A stretch of 64,000 nucleotides of DNA from Hippasteria phrygiana. Its lineage: Eukaryota > Echinodermata > Asteroidea > Valvatida > Goniasteridae. Location of the stretch: contig JAZGUH010000410.1 in the NCBI GenBank assembly GCA_037893225.1, positions 310,001 through 374,000 of the forward strand, given 5' to 3'. The translations under genes were made by a program, and so were the position numbers. Every line of letters starts with the position of its first letter. The stretch's first letter is position 1. The notes beneath the pieces are model-generated. The model ran no database searches and was not told the origin of the DNA. It was given only the letters and a program-made list of their open reading frames with translations. This document shows positions 23,671-34,431 of this stretch, piece after piece.

Positions 23671-24268
23671 AGGGACACATTGCCTTCAAATGTCATGAAA
23701 TGTTGCTGTTTAGAAATGTTCCTTATCTTTTATAAGAGTTGTTCATGCAAAAAAACACTTATAATGTGTTGTAATTAGTGAGTAGTGATTATAAAACAAA
23801 AAATTGGCCTCTGACTCCTGACATCTGACCCGCGAGACATAGACTTATTTCCAGTAGTAAACACCACCGTCTAAATAATGCGCAAAATACGCTGTAAGAG
23901 TCTTTAGGCTGGCGCCGCAGCCAGTGGCCTTGTAAACCTATCAGATGATCGCCAGGTACCATTCTCTACCTCGCGACACATTATCGCCACTGCGCGCCGT
24001 GCCACAGTACATCAAAATGGATCAACAGAATGTACTTCAACCAGCTGCGACTGGAAATACGACTGGTGAACATGGTCCGCCATTTTGTGGAGTCAAAAAT
24101 TTGGTTCTACAAAATGGCGGACCGTTATTTGTCACGAAATTAAACAAAAACCACGCAATTTGAAGGGATAGTTATGTGAATCTTTATATTCTACTTTAAA
24201 AAAGCTTCCCAACCATATCCATTTCAGTTTTATAGCCCAAATCGCAAAATTCAAAGCAATGTGTCCCT
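23671..24268. mobile_element. 598-bp TTAA-flanked element
   Basis: Ends AGGGACACATTGC and GCAATGTGTCCCT are exact inverse repeats with TTAA on both sides. Inside, CCGCCATTTTGT and ACAAAATGGCGG form another inverted pair. No transposase frame is visible. Confidence 0.83.
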
Positions 24269-24444
24269 TTAACCCTAACCCTCAAGGGTATTTTGCGCTT
24301 TTGAGGAATCCTCAGTTTCAATACCAGAAAGAAATAAAATAAAATAAAATAAATATCATAAAATTTCCAGGTTCACGTATAGGCCCTATGTGTAAGATCA
24401 CAACAAGGGTAAATCAATGGCAGGGAAAACATATGTACAATGTA

Positions 24445-25347
24445 GGGTAGATGTCCCAAATTCAACACCCCTATATAAATAGTGAACTAGCCCGCCAACG
24501 CAGTCACGTGACCACCCGTGTTGCTATCCAGTGACACGACGAACTCCCGCCCTTGGGTTTTCAACCACAAATTCTTTTTAAAAAACAATTTCTTGCAAAA
24601 AAACTGCGATTAAAAATTTCTCCGCAAAAGGTGAACTCTTTTTTTCAAGTTTTTAGAATTCTTTGTAAGATGGGGTTTAAAATGACAGTGATAATTGCAG
24701 CCATTTTTAAAGTTAAAGTGGTTAAAATGGAAGTTTTTTCTGATGTTGGTGACGGTTTGTGCCGCTGTCAGTGGAAGATCATTTGTACAAAGTGGTGGTG
24801 TGTAGTCTTATGGGGGATGATGAAATTACGCACAAGAGTCGGAAAGTGAGCCGAATTTCGGCACGTGATAAACAACTTACGCTCCGTGGCATCATCCATT
24901 GTAACACGTTGTAATGAATATTGTATGCATGGAATGACATGAATGATGTTTTGAAAAATTTACTTTAAACTCTAACTTAGACTGAAAAGTTTTGAAAAAT
25001 GTTCAGATGAACCACTATTTGCAAATACATTTTTCAGTTCACTTAGCACCTTATACCTGCTTGTTTGCTGCATTTAAGAAAATTAAAAATAAAAACGCTG
25101 CCGAAATTGCGATCACGAAATGCCAAACTTATGCACAGGGTGCCAAATTTCCGGACAACACAAACGTCTCACAAAGTCAAGTGACATTACCAAAGCAGGT
25201 ACGGGATCGATTTAGTTGTATCGCAACATGTGCTATGCCTACGTGCTGTGTGTCGAAGGGAGTTCCTGGTAAATCGATACTGCATATGTCAAAAAATAAT
25301 AATCAACTCTAAATTCTAATGGTGCCAAAATTTGGGACGATCTACCC
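24445..25347. mobile_element. 903-bp TA-flanked inverted-repeat element
   Basis: Ends GGGTAGATGTCCCAAATT and AATTTGGGACGATCTACCC, with TA on each side. Two small frames of about 100 residues lie inside but show no transposase motif I recognise. Confidence 0.72.
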
Positions 25348-26267
25348 TACACGTACAGCATTTTTCACAGAAAAAGTCAGTCAGGAGGCAAGTTGGCTAG
25401 GATGCCAGTTTGTAAGAAGGTGACTTGACCAGTTACATTGTACCATATCCACGGCGATTGTGTAGTGTAGGGCCCTGTTCCCTATAGGCCTAAGGGAACA
25501 AAAATGCACTTTAGGTTATTGGAATTGCCAAACTAGTTAAGCGACATTACAAACCAACTGGTATGCATGGTATGCCCTAGATCTAGATAAAGGGCCAGGG
25601 CAGGATTTTAGATTTTGAAGGAAATTTTGGGGTGAAGCGACGATGAAGACAACAAAACGCGAAAATAAAGATGGCGATCACCGCGACGCACATAAACATG
25701 CAAAACCACGTTGATTTGCATAGCAACTGCGCACAGGGGTCGATTTAGAAGAAAAAAATCGCATGCACTGGTGCATGTAGACCGAAAAAGTTACATGCAC
25801 AAAATAAATGTTACATGCACAAAAAAGTGTGCACACAAGTCATAACCCAAAAGAACAATATATAGGTAGACATATTTGTTGTTCTAAAATATGTGTATTC
25901 CTACAAATTTTCAAATGTAGCTATTACATGTATAATGCTGTTAATGTTATTGTTTTGCTTTGTAAATAAAATGTGTTTTTGTACAATTGGTATTCGCTGT
26001 TTGTTTATTTCATCAGTGGTAATTAGCAATCTCTGACACGATCGCGAGAAGACGAAGGCGAAGCCGAAGTTACGTTAGGCCTACTACTGTAGTATCATGT
26101 TCCACGGTGTCAGAAGGCTGTTCGATATTTTGATACCGAAATGTCGGCCCAAAAATATCGTGATATTATCGTGATGACGCCACTTTTTCCTAACCGAAAG
26201 AACGGAGGAATAATATTTCTTTTTAAATACCTGATGGAAATCACCACGTGTACAGCTTCATGAGATC

Positions 26268-26420
26268 GGGCCCACCGGGATCGGACCCGCCGGGACTGAG
26301 CTCGGTTCCGCTAACTTAGAGCCGGCCACCGATCGAGAGATCGCGAATCGGGCCGGGGCCCGGGGGCCGGGGGCCGGGGCCGCGCCGGCAATCGGGGCAG
26401 GAAGGATCGGGGGCCGGGTT
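26268..26420. repeat. GC-rich, self-complementary patch
   Basis: An island rich in GGGCC and CCGGG words (GGGCCGGGGCCCGGGGGCC) in an AT-rich surrounding. It could form strong secondary structure. Function unknown. Confidence 0.6.
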
Positions 26421-27152
26421 GATGACAATTAGGCTTCACTTGTTGAGTAGTTGGAGTACTACGACATTTACCTTCAGTTGGCTTCCTTGCGGCACTAGAA
26501 AGACGAGCGTTTGTTCGACAGTGTTGATTAGTAACAGCTGATAATTTATACCATGGACGCCCAAATCACACGTGAGCTGTCAAAAACATTGTCTTGCATG
26601 TCTTGTGCACAATGTATGTGCCGCACGCGTTTGTCGTTTCTCAAGACGACTTTCGCTTCGTGTTAGATGCGTGTACATGCATTGTACACTAGGAATAAGA
26701 CGGTGGCATTCAGTGCGGTTGCTTGCACTTGACCAAGACTAGCAACAAAGCAACGCGCACGCGCAGATACGCTTTTGGGGTTGGCTTTATTGATCAATTG
26801 CTCTAACCCCAAGTCGCGGGGGGCCGGGTTAACGAGTCTTTTCTCAAGTCAATGTTAGCTGCGTGTACGTACATTGTACATTGGGAACAATACGGTAGCA
26901 GATCGGTTGCGGTCGTTTGTGATACGTTGTTCAACATTGGGAAATATACCAGCAGGTACAGGACTAAAAAGTACATGCACAGCGTGCACGTTGTACCAGA
27001 GGTTTACGTGCACAGAGGAAAAAGTACATGCACAGTGCATGCGTGCACCCGTCTAAATCGAACACTGACTGCGCATAAGAAAATTGCATTTTCTACCACA
27101 ATAAACTGTTCAAAATTACAAATAAAACATTTCAATAGGCCTAGATAGAGTA

Positions 27153-27924
27153 GCTTGAAAATTCCAGCTCTAGGCTCATGACATGTGAGATTCGCCATTT
27201 AGAGCTGGAAACACTCCTATTGGGTTGGCAAGGGTCGTTTTTTTTATTGCCGATATCTTCCGTCTCCCTGAATATATCAACCAAACACTCACCCAAAATG
27301 CTGAGTAGTAATTCATGCAGCTTGTCATCCCCTCAGAATGAGAATATGCTCAAGTTAAACCGAAATTTTTCGTGAACTTCGGTGCATGCACAAACCAGCT
27401 GTGTACAAAGTAATGGAGCGGATTTTTGAACATGAACGATGTTTTCCGAACGATGTTTTCCGATCAATTATCGGCCAGTGGCACTGCGCGCGCCTCGGGC
27501 TCGATATACAACGGTTGTTTGCTGATCGCTGTCAGTATTTCAGCAAACAGCCGTTGGATATCGAGCCCCGAGGCATGCGCAGTGCCGCTGGCCGATAATC
27601 GATCGGAAAACATCGTTCATGTTCAAAAATCCGCTCCATTACTTTGTACACAGCTAGTTTGTGCATGCACTGAAGTTCACGAAAAATTCACTTTTTTCGG
27701 GTTTAACTTGAGCATATTCTCATTTTGAGGGGATGACAAGCTGCATGAATTACTACTCTGCATTTTGGGTGAGTGTTTGGTTGATATATTCAGGGAAACG
27801 GAAGATATCAGCAATAAAAAAAAACGACCCTTGCCAACCCAATTGGAGTTTTTCCAGCTCTAAATCATTTATGGTGAATCTCACATGTCATGAGCCTAGT
27901 GCCCTAGAGCTGGAATTTTCAAGC
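27153..27924. mobile_element. 772-bp foldback element (arms of about 370 bp)
   Basis: The left half starts GCTTGAAAATTCCAGCTC and the right half ends GAGCTGGAATTTTCAAGC. The two halves are inverse copies almost to the centre near 27.54 kb with few mismatches and indels. TA flanks both sides. A 65-bp version at 62.6 kb has the same ends. Confidence 0.9.
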
Positions 27925-28811
27925 TAACGTTAGGCCTAGCTAGAAGAACAAAAAGAAGTCTGTTTTAGGTTGAAAAAGTCATTTTGGAATGAGAAAAAAT
28001 ACCCTGGACTCTAATTTGATCAAAACTAAAGAGGGGGCCCTAGACTGCACAATCACCATATCCACTGCCTTTAATTTAATTTAATTTTAAACTAACCTAC
28101 GTGGAAAATCAAAAGTACAATGTGATGAATGTCAATGATTGAATGAGTGGGGAGTGGTAAGCAATTTGTTACCAAAAATACCGCACCCAGAAACACATTC
28201 TTTTCATCCCCAGACTCACCTTTTTAGGTTCAACGAAGACGCTACTGTTCAAGTAGGACCTGAAAGTTGGCTTGTCATTTTTGCTCATGACTGTATCCAG
28301 GAAGTTTCCCAATTTACAACGGAAAACCTTATCACTATCAGACAGTCAGCCTTCGCATCAAGTAACTTTGTTGAGCACCGCCATGTTCTTTTGATCTAGA
28401 TCTGGAACCAGACTAATTATAATTCTTGCCATGTAAACCTACAAAAGCTGCGGCGCGTGGGGTCGAACACCAGACTTTATATAATAGACTTGCTTTCGTC
28501 CTTTGTGCTTCTCTTTGTGATCTCATATGGTTTTTATACTCATTCACGCATTGGCGCTGGCGCTGGCAGTAAAGTTCGTGGGATGAAAACAAAAGGTGGA
28601 TGAGTCAAGTCAAGGTGGGCGGATAATGCAGCGCAGCCCCCCACCCTCCCCCTGGTCATGGGATGGGCGGTGCTTGAATGAATGTTGGGTGTGTTGAACC
28701 AAATTCCAAATTACCTTTTGATATATGTTGAAAGAACATTCCGATGTATTTAATCACGAGTACGTCCAGGCGGGGAAAATGTGGGGAATTCCCTTTGAAC
28801 TTGACCAACCA

Positions 28812-29990
28812 CAGTCGACTCTCGGTAATAAGAGCTCGGTTAAGACGAGAACCCGGTTAAGACGAGAATTTTCGTTGGTCCCGACCGAATTGTGCACATT
28901 CTTATGGGAGAAAATTCCATTAATACGAGCTATGTCATGTCTGTTTACGCAAGAACTCGGCTAAGACATTTTTTGTTCGTTAATTCTGCAGTGCGGTTTT
29001 CACTCCGCGTACACATACACATCACCTGTCTGTGTCTCATGCCGCAATGATAATGGCGCAGTCATAATGCTCGCTAATCCGGCTCTGCGGTTTTCACTCC
29101 ATGTAGACATCAGCTGTTTGTGTCTCGAACGTGCCGCTAGAGGGGGCTATTAAAAGGTGGACAATGGGCGATTGCGGTTCCCGTGCCGCTATTGAGGGGT
29201 TTCTTTATGGCGGCTTTCATGCCGCCGGAACGCGTAAACTGTGAAAGCAGTAGCCTGCACTTGCTTTCGTTCCCCTTCCAGCCAGCAGGAAAAAAAATAA
29301 CCCAACCATGCCAAGGCAATCATGAAAAGCAAAATGTTTGGCGCCCTCTTTTGTTCAGTTATATCAATCCCGTTTGTAACTCAAAATATTTAATTTACCC
29401 CCAGGATTATCAATTAATTTTAGAGCTTTTTAATCCCCAATAGTCGTACCCCAACATTTCAAATTTTACCGTAAAAAATAGTCATTAATGAAGACCCCCC
29501 ACGATCGAGAAACGCCCTCTGTTGTCCACAAAAAAATGCACTGGTTTCCTCCCTTTTGTGCCTTATGCTAGTTTCCGTGATGGTTACCAACTAACAAGAG
29601 CCCGGCCCCATCAAGATTTTTGTGTATGATGGAAATACTTACGTGCGTGTAGCTAATAATGCAGTGGTTTGCAGTGATCTTGGCAGCTCAAATCGCCCGG
29701 TCAGCGAACTCCAGAGGTTTTGTTCTTGTGCTCCGGTGTTGTTTTAATAAATATTACTGCTTGTTTTATTAAAAATCAGCTTGCAACATTTTCATACATG
29801 TAACCAATATAAAGCAATACAATGTTATCGACGCGATGTGCGTGGCGTTTACATCGTGTTTGTGGCCTATCCACGCATCACATTTATACAAAATAAAGGG
29901 AAAAACCTGCAGCCCGGATAGGACGAGAGCCCGGATAATACGAGATGTTTGCGTAAGTCCCGAGGACCTCGTATTAACGAGAGTCGACTG
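28812..29990. mobile_element. 1179-bp inverted-repeat element, pogo/Tigger-like ends
   Basis: Ends CAGTCGACTCTCGGTAATAA and TTAACGAGAGTCGACTG; further inward AAGACGAGAACCCGG and CCCGGATAATACGAG repeat the theme. CA flanks both sides, possibly a changed TA. No intact transposase is seen. Confidence 0.75.
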
Positions 29991-30453
29991 CATAATGATT
30001 ATACCATTATACAAACGATCTAAACTAAACCGATTATTTGGAATGTACTACAATACAGTGAGTGAGAGAGCGTGGAGGAAGGAATATTCCTTCCTCCATG
30101 GCGAGTGTGGCGATTTCACACTTTATTTTCCAAAAACAAAAAAAAGGAAAATGAGGAAACAAAGATTTGAGCCACTTAAATGTACCTGAACTAAAACAAA
30201 ATACACGTTTGCTTATAATAAAAACATTTAGGGAAAAAATGGTTGGGACGAGATCAACTTTTGGTTTAGACTTGATTTCAAGTCTGAGATCGCGGTTATT
30301 TTGTTTGTCTGCATCATCAGCCACGCTATATAATAACCGCTATTGGCAATCACACTAACTCGCGATGTGATCGAAGGTTAATTCACAAGAGGGCGCTATT
30401 TTCGGCACGTCTGTATTGGCTATAATTAAGGCCGACAAAAACCACGATCACAG

Positions 30454-30637
30454 CAGTAGCGTATCCAGCTTTTTGTGCCAGGAAGGGCAAACAACGTCTG
30501 AACTGTCTTAAAACCGTCGCAAAAAACACTACATGTATTTCCTTTTTGGTTTTTTTATGACGCCTCAAATTCCGCCAGGGGGGCAAGTTTCCCCCTCTGC
30601 TATGCCCACCCCCCCCCCCCCCCCGGATACACCACTG
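30454..30637 (-). mobile_element. 184-bp hAT MITE with 8-bp duplication
   Basis: GATCACAG lies on both sides. The ends CAGTAGCGTATCC and GGATACACCACTG are inverted repeats. It contains a poly-C run. The CAGTGGCGTA-type end is common in animal hAT elements. Confidence 0.92.
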
Positions 30638-30800
30638 GATCACAGGCAATAGTGCACCCCCACCCCACCCACTCCTCATAGTTCTAGGAGTACACCCCAC
30701 CCCCCCAAATTATTGCCATCATTATGAAATAAATTGGTTTTAAATATATACTGACCATGCTTTTAAAAAAATTGATGTTTTTAATTCGATATATTTTTTC

Positions 30801-31090
30801 CTATTTTCTTTGTCAAACGATCCACAAGGGAAACTGACGGTAAATTTGAATACATTTTCAAAGCGAACAAAGAAACTGGCACGAGCGGGATTCGAACCTG
30901 CGACCTCCAGGTTACCGTACCGGCGCTCTGCCAACTGAGCTATCTTGCCCCATGTTGGCGGTCTCCCAAATTGTCAGTACATGTATCTTTGTTCGAGTGG
31001 GCGCTAGTCAGAAGTCATATACCCAGAATGCCCTGTATATGTAGCCAGGGATCACACCCAATTTTACGATACAACCTGGGAAGCGACATT
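30801..31090 (-). repeat. tRNA-derived SINE, fullest copy, tRNA-like part internal
   Basis: The tRNA-like part (about 30878-30950, minus strand) reads GGGCAAGATAGCTCAGTTGG, with A box, and GGTTCGAATCCCGC, with B box. On both sides lie sequences also found in other copies: GACTTCTGACTAGCG upstream and ACAAAGAAA downstream. Five copies are present in the window. Confidence 0.82.
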
Positions 31091-32163
31091 TTTCTTTTAA
31101 TATTTTATGTCAACGAAAAATCTTTCTCCATTTCAGGAATCTGCAACCCTCCAAAAAGGGCTTTTTATTCTTGGTTATTTTCACCTAATGGACACAAAAA
31201 TATGCCCAAACCAAATGTATGCTGGCCCACAAGAATTCGACATTTATAAAGCAATTATTCAATATCTAAATACGGGCAATTTTTTTCCCATTCGATTTGC
31301 CTCATTCAAATGTGAATAACTTATGTGTAAATTTCTAAAACAAATTGCAATTTAAAAAACAAAATACAAAATATTTTTCTGGGTGAAGCTCAAAAAAGAG
31401 CATGGACAGCATATCTTGAACTTAATTCACTTCGTATGACATTAACAAATGCTGCATTACAGAAACAATTATATTCAAACAGTGAAGAATTTGATATTAA
31501 AACTCATTTTATTATATCCTCTTCAACATGATCTATGCTGACCCAAAGAAAAAGAGACAATTATGATCGAACAGAAAATGCACATTGGGTCACCAACAGG
31601 AATCTCTATTGTATTGATCAAAAACAATGAGGTTGAGAACAACACTTTGGGATCTAATGAAAGATTTTGTTTTTAATATAACTTGTATAGCGTATTAAAA
31701 ACGACGAGAGACAGGTGTAAGTTTGAAAAATTTGTGACTAATTATTAACAATTACTAATTTAATGACTGAATAATTGTTACTACATTGTAGCAATACTCT
31801 AACTTGGCCTAAATCTACTCCGTGTAATTTCCTGAGATGAAGTCAGCAAACAGAATAATTATAAAACACGAACACGTAGATATCAATTATAGTTCACCCT
31901 CCAACACGGAGACAAGCCACTTCACTCCATTGTGGACAGATTGGAATGGTCCCGACAAATTTACACATTGCATAGACATGTAAATTGTTGAACTTGTTCA
32001 ATTGTGGCCACATCGATTGTCAATTCATTTTGCAGTTTTAATAAGTCTGACAGTAATCTCACATCAATGTTAGTCTAAAAGTTATACTCATTTGTCTTCA
32101 TCAGAAATTCCTCTTGGTGATCCAGTATCATGTGATCTACTTCTAGTGCAGTTGCAAATGCGT

Positions 32164-32286
32164 TTAGTGCTTCTTGTTCTTGGCTGTTAGGGCAGCGTTC
32201 TCGTACTTGGACTTGCTGCGGTACCATAATAGAAATGGAATGCCAATAGAGGGCAGTATCATGACAGCAAAAGCGCCCCAGTCCAC
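32164..32286 (-). CDS. SSR2: SSR2 coding exon 4 with stop
   Basis: It encodes [20 protein letters not shown] then [20 protein letters not shown] and TAA. This is the membrane helix plus basic cytosolic tail. A longer open frame overlapping it in another register is a shadow. Confidence 0.92.
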   Translation of the reverse strand: MDWGAFAVMILPSIGIPFLLWYRSKSKYENAALTAKNKKH

Positions 32287-33722
32287 CTGAAAACAAGAAG
32301 TCAGAGAAGTGCAATTATATACTTGACAAATTTATAGATGCTCTGACGTGAAAGTATGGTAATGTACATTGTACAAGGCACTGGGGAACTATTGAAATAT
32401 TTAGGCTCCTTAACAAGCCAAAATGAAGAAGAAAAAAGCCACAATGCACTTATTTTACTTACGTAATGAGGTGAGAATTTTCTATCAAAGTCCTTAAACG
32501 GTACGATACCCTCCTCTCCCGGTGAACTGGTGTAGCCAATCTAAACAGGAAACACAACAAAAAATCTACCTGTATAAAAAGTTTGGAACATTTCGTTTAT
32601 GATGGCACTGAACAATGGAAGACGTGTGAAATGTGAATTGACAATGTATTGACAACTAGAATTATGGATCATAGTCATTAAAATAATTAAGTTCCATCAC
32701 AGCAGATAATATAAAGCATCCACAAATTTTACAACCAAAAAAAGTGTAGCACTGCTGCACTGGCTAACTAAATTTGGTGTAAACACAACAATAATTATAA
32801 AAACATCTTGAGTTTTGTAAATCATTTTGTGACAAATTCTACCCTATTTTAAATGTCATAACCATTACTTTTTTTTTTATCAAGCACAACGATACGTGAG
32901 AATTGATGGTTTGCATTGTGAAGAGTACAAATTCAGAGCAAGTTGGCAGATACACCATGTGGAGTGACTGAGTCTAAAAAGTAAAGTATGACTCTGGGAA
33001 GAACGAGAGTTATAAACTCAGTATGCTTTGACTGACATTCTCCTGATGATAGTCAGAACAGCTGACTGAATTGCATAATTTGTACCTCTGGTTCTTGTTA
33101 GAACATGACTTTTCTTTTAGAGTTAGTCACTTGTCCGGGTTTATCTACAAACTTGTCTCGATTTATAACAATAAAATTAACATCCAAACATGGATGCACC
33201 TTTGTTTCCTCATCTTCCGATGGCTGGTAGGCCACAACTGCTGATGAGAAGTTGAAGTAACCTGACTTCAATGGTTGCAGTATGATGGTGTGGGTCACGT
33301 TACTGGCTGGAGCGATCCTGTCCCATTGCACTCGGGTTTTGCCGCTAACGACACGGAAGTCAGAATCGTGGAAAGTCTCATCAGCAAGGGCAACATTGAG
33401 CGCGGCACTGTAAAACATGCGATAAGATTACACAAGTCTTTTAGTAAAATAATTAGAGTCGGCCATTTGGCCACTCTGAAAGTGGCAACTCCTACATCAA
33501 AGGTGTTAGTTTATTTTTTTGTTGGGGGGGGGGCGGTCGATAGATGAATTAGTTCAGTTACCTGCTGCCGACATTGTAGATGCTGTAGCGTATGGTAAGA
33601 TCACGCCCTTCCACTAACCACTCATTCAAGATGTTCTTGGAGGCTAAGAGTTTGGCTCCAGCATCTTGAGAGTGCCCAAGACCTACAAGGCACAACAAAC
33701 CAAGCACAGACAGCAACCTCAT
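32164..33722 (-). CDS. SSR2: Translocon-associated protein subunit beta (TRAP-beta, signal sequence receptor beta)
   Basis: Four coding exons give a complete 189-residue protein, close to the 183 residues of human SSR2. Residues 1-18 are a signal peptide ([18 protein letters not shown]). A luminal immunoglobulin-like domain follows, with the family block [17 protein letters not shown]. Two N-glycosylation sequons lie at about N90 (NVT) and N106 (NFS). A single membrane helix covers about 152-171. The cytosolic tail is short and basic, ending in KNKKH, a dilysine-type ER signal. TRAP binds the Sec61 channel at the ER membrane and helps translocate some secretory proteins. The ATG sits directly after a splice acceptor, so the 5' UTR is at least partly in an unseen upstream exon. 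The gene is divergent to the TTC24-like gene. Confidence 0.93.
32463..32540 (-). CDS. SSR2: SSR2 coding exon 3
   Basis: A 78-bp exon of 26 codons: [20 protein letters not shown] then KFSPHY. It is the juxtamembrane luminal segment typical of TRAP-beta. Donor gtaagt; phase 0 at both ends. Confidence 0.92.
33200..33407 (-). CDS. SSR2: SSR2 coding exon 2
   Basis: It encodes [20 protein letters not shown] and the rest of the luminal domain, including both N-glycosylation sequons and [15 protein letters not shown]. It ends after EDEETK in phase 0 at gtgcat. Confidence 0.92.
33562..33722 (-). CDS. SSR2: SSR2 coding exon 1
   Basis: It carries the initiator ATG, the signal peptide and the first luminal strands up to [10 protein letters not shown]. 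The ATG is the first codon after an ag acceptor. It ends in phase 2 at gtaact. Confidence 0.9.
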
Positions 33723-34236
33723 CTGGAGAACAGATTAAAACAAAAAACACACATTGTTACATGCATTGTGAGTTACGAATGGCACCACTGTAAAAAGCAC
33801 ACTAGTATGAAAGTCTTCCTCGACAGCAGAATCACTTGTGATGCCTGTACCGTTGTTTTTCCGATGAATGGCCGAGAATCATCTCTGGAGAATCTTCTTT
33901 GACATTCAGCGCAAATCAAGGGAAGTCTTCTTCCTCGCACTAGCCTAGTGAAGAATAAACACCTTCATCACTTGTGGGAGTCTCAGTACCACAGCATTTA
34001 CATTACAGTTCTGCTCATTTTATGATTTGATTCTCAGACAGTCAGCGACAGTGGAAATACATTTAATCTATTCTCAATATAACCGAGTATAGATCATCTC
34101 TGCTGTACTTGCTACATTTTGTAGCTGATGACCCGACGGGAACAACAGAAACATTTCATCATTCCTGCATGCATGGAGGAACACAATGTAACATGTATGA
34201 AAACAAGGTGGATAGGCCTAGAAAAGGCTACATTAA

Positions 34237-34298
34237 CCCTAACTCCCAGGGTGTGTGGGAAAATTGTATTAAAATTGGAGGATTCAGGACTATTAGGG
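34237..34298 (+). mobile_element. 62-bp TTAA MITE, CCCTAA-ended family (copy 4)
   Basis: Perfect TTAA on both sides; CCCTAACTCCCAGGG at the left and GACTATTAGGG at the right. It is the same length as the copy at 23.6 kb. Confidence 0.87.
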
Positions 34299-34431
34299 TT
34301 AACAAATGGCAGTGGTTATTTTGCCATGAACCGGCATCAGCTTATTTTAGCTATTTGACCGGGAACGGCACTGAACATGCGCAGTGAGTGTTTCTGAATT
34401 CTGGGGACTCGAAAATTTTTACCATAACTAA

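Larger units (their letters stand above)
21493..32163. other. Intergenic region between MTMR10-like and SSR2 genes
   Basis: About 10.7 kb with no recognised coding gene. It holds several transposons listed separately, a GC-rich patch near 26.3 kb and AT-rich remnants near 31.1-31.6 kb that I could not assign. Promoter elements of the MTMR10-like gene should lie near the left side but none is identifiable. Confidence 0.6.

Noticed and set aside
24553..25312. Two genes of about 100 residues
   Set aside because: They lie within the TA-flanked 903-bp element and match no family I know.
30878..30950. A functional tRNA gene
   Set aside because: Degenerate copies of the same tRNA-like sequence with shared flanks occur five times, so it is a SINE part. 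I cannot exclude activity without a tRNA scan.
32075..32314. 79-residue minus-strand ORF ending in VDHMILDHQEEF
   Set aside because: It overlaps SSR2 exon 4 in another frame; the correct frame gives the TRAP-beta membrane helix and stop.
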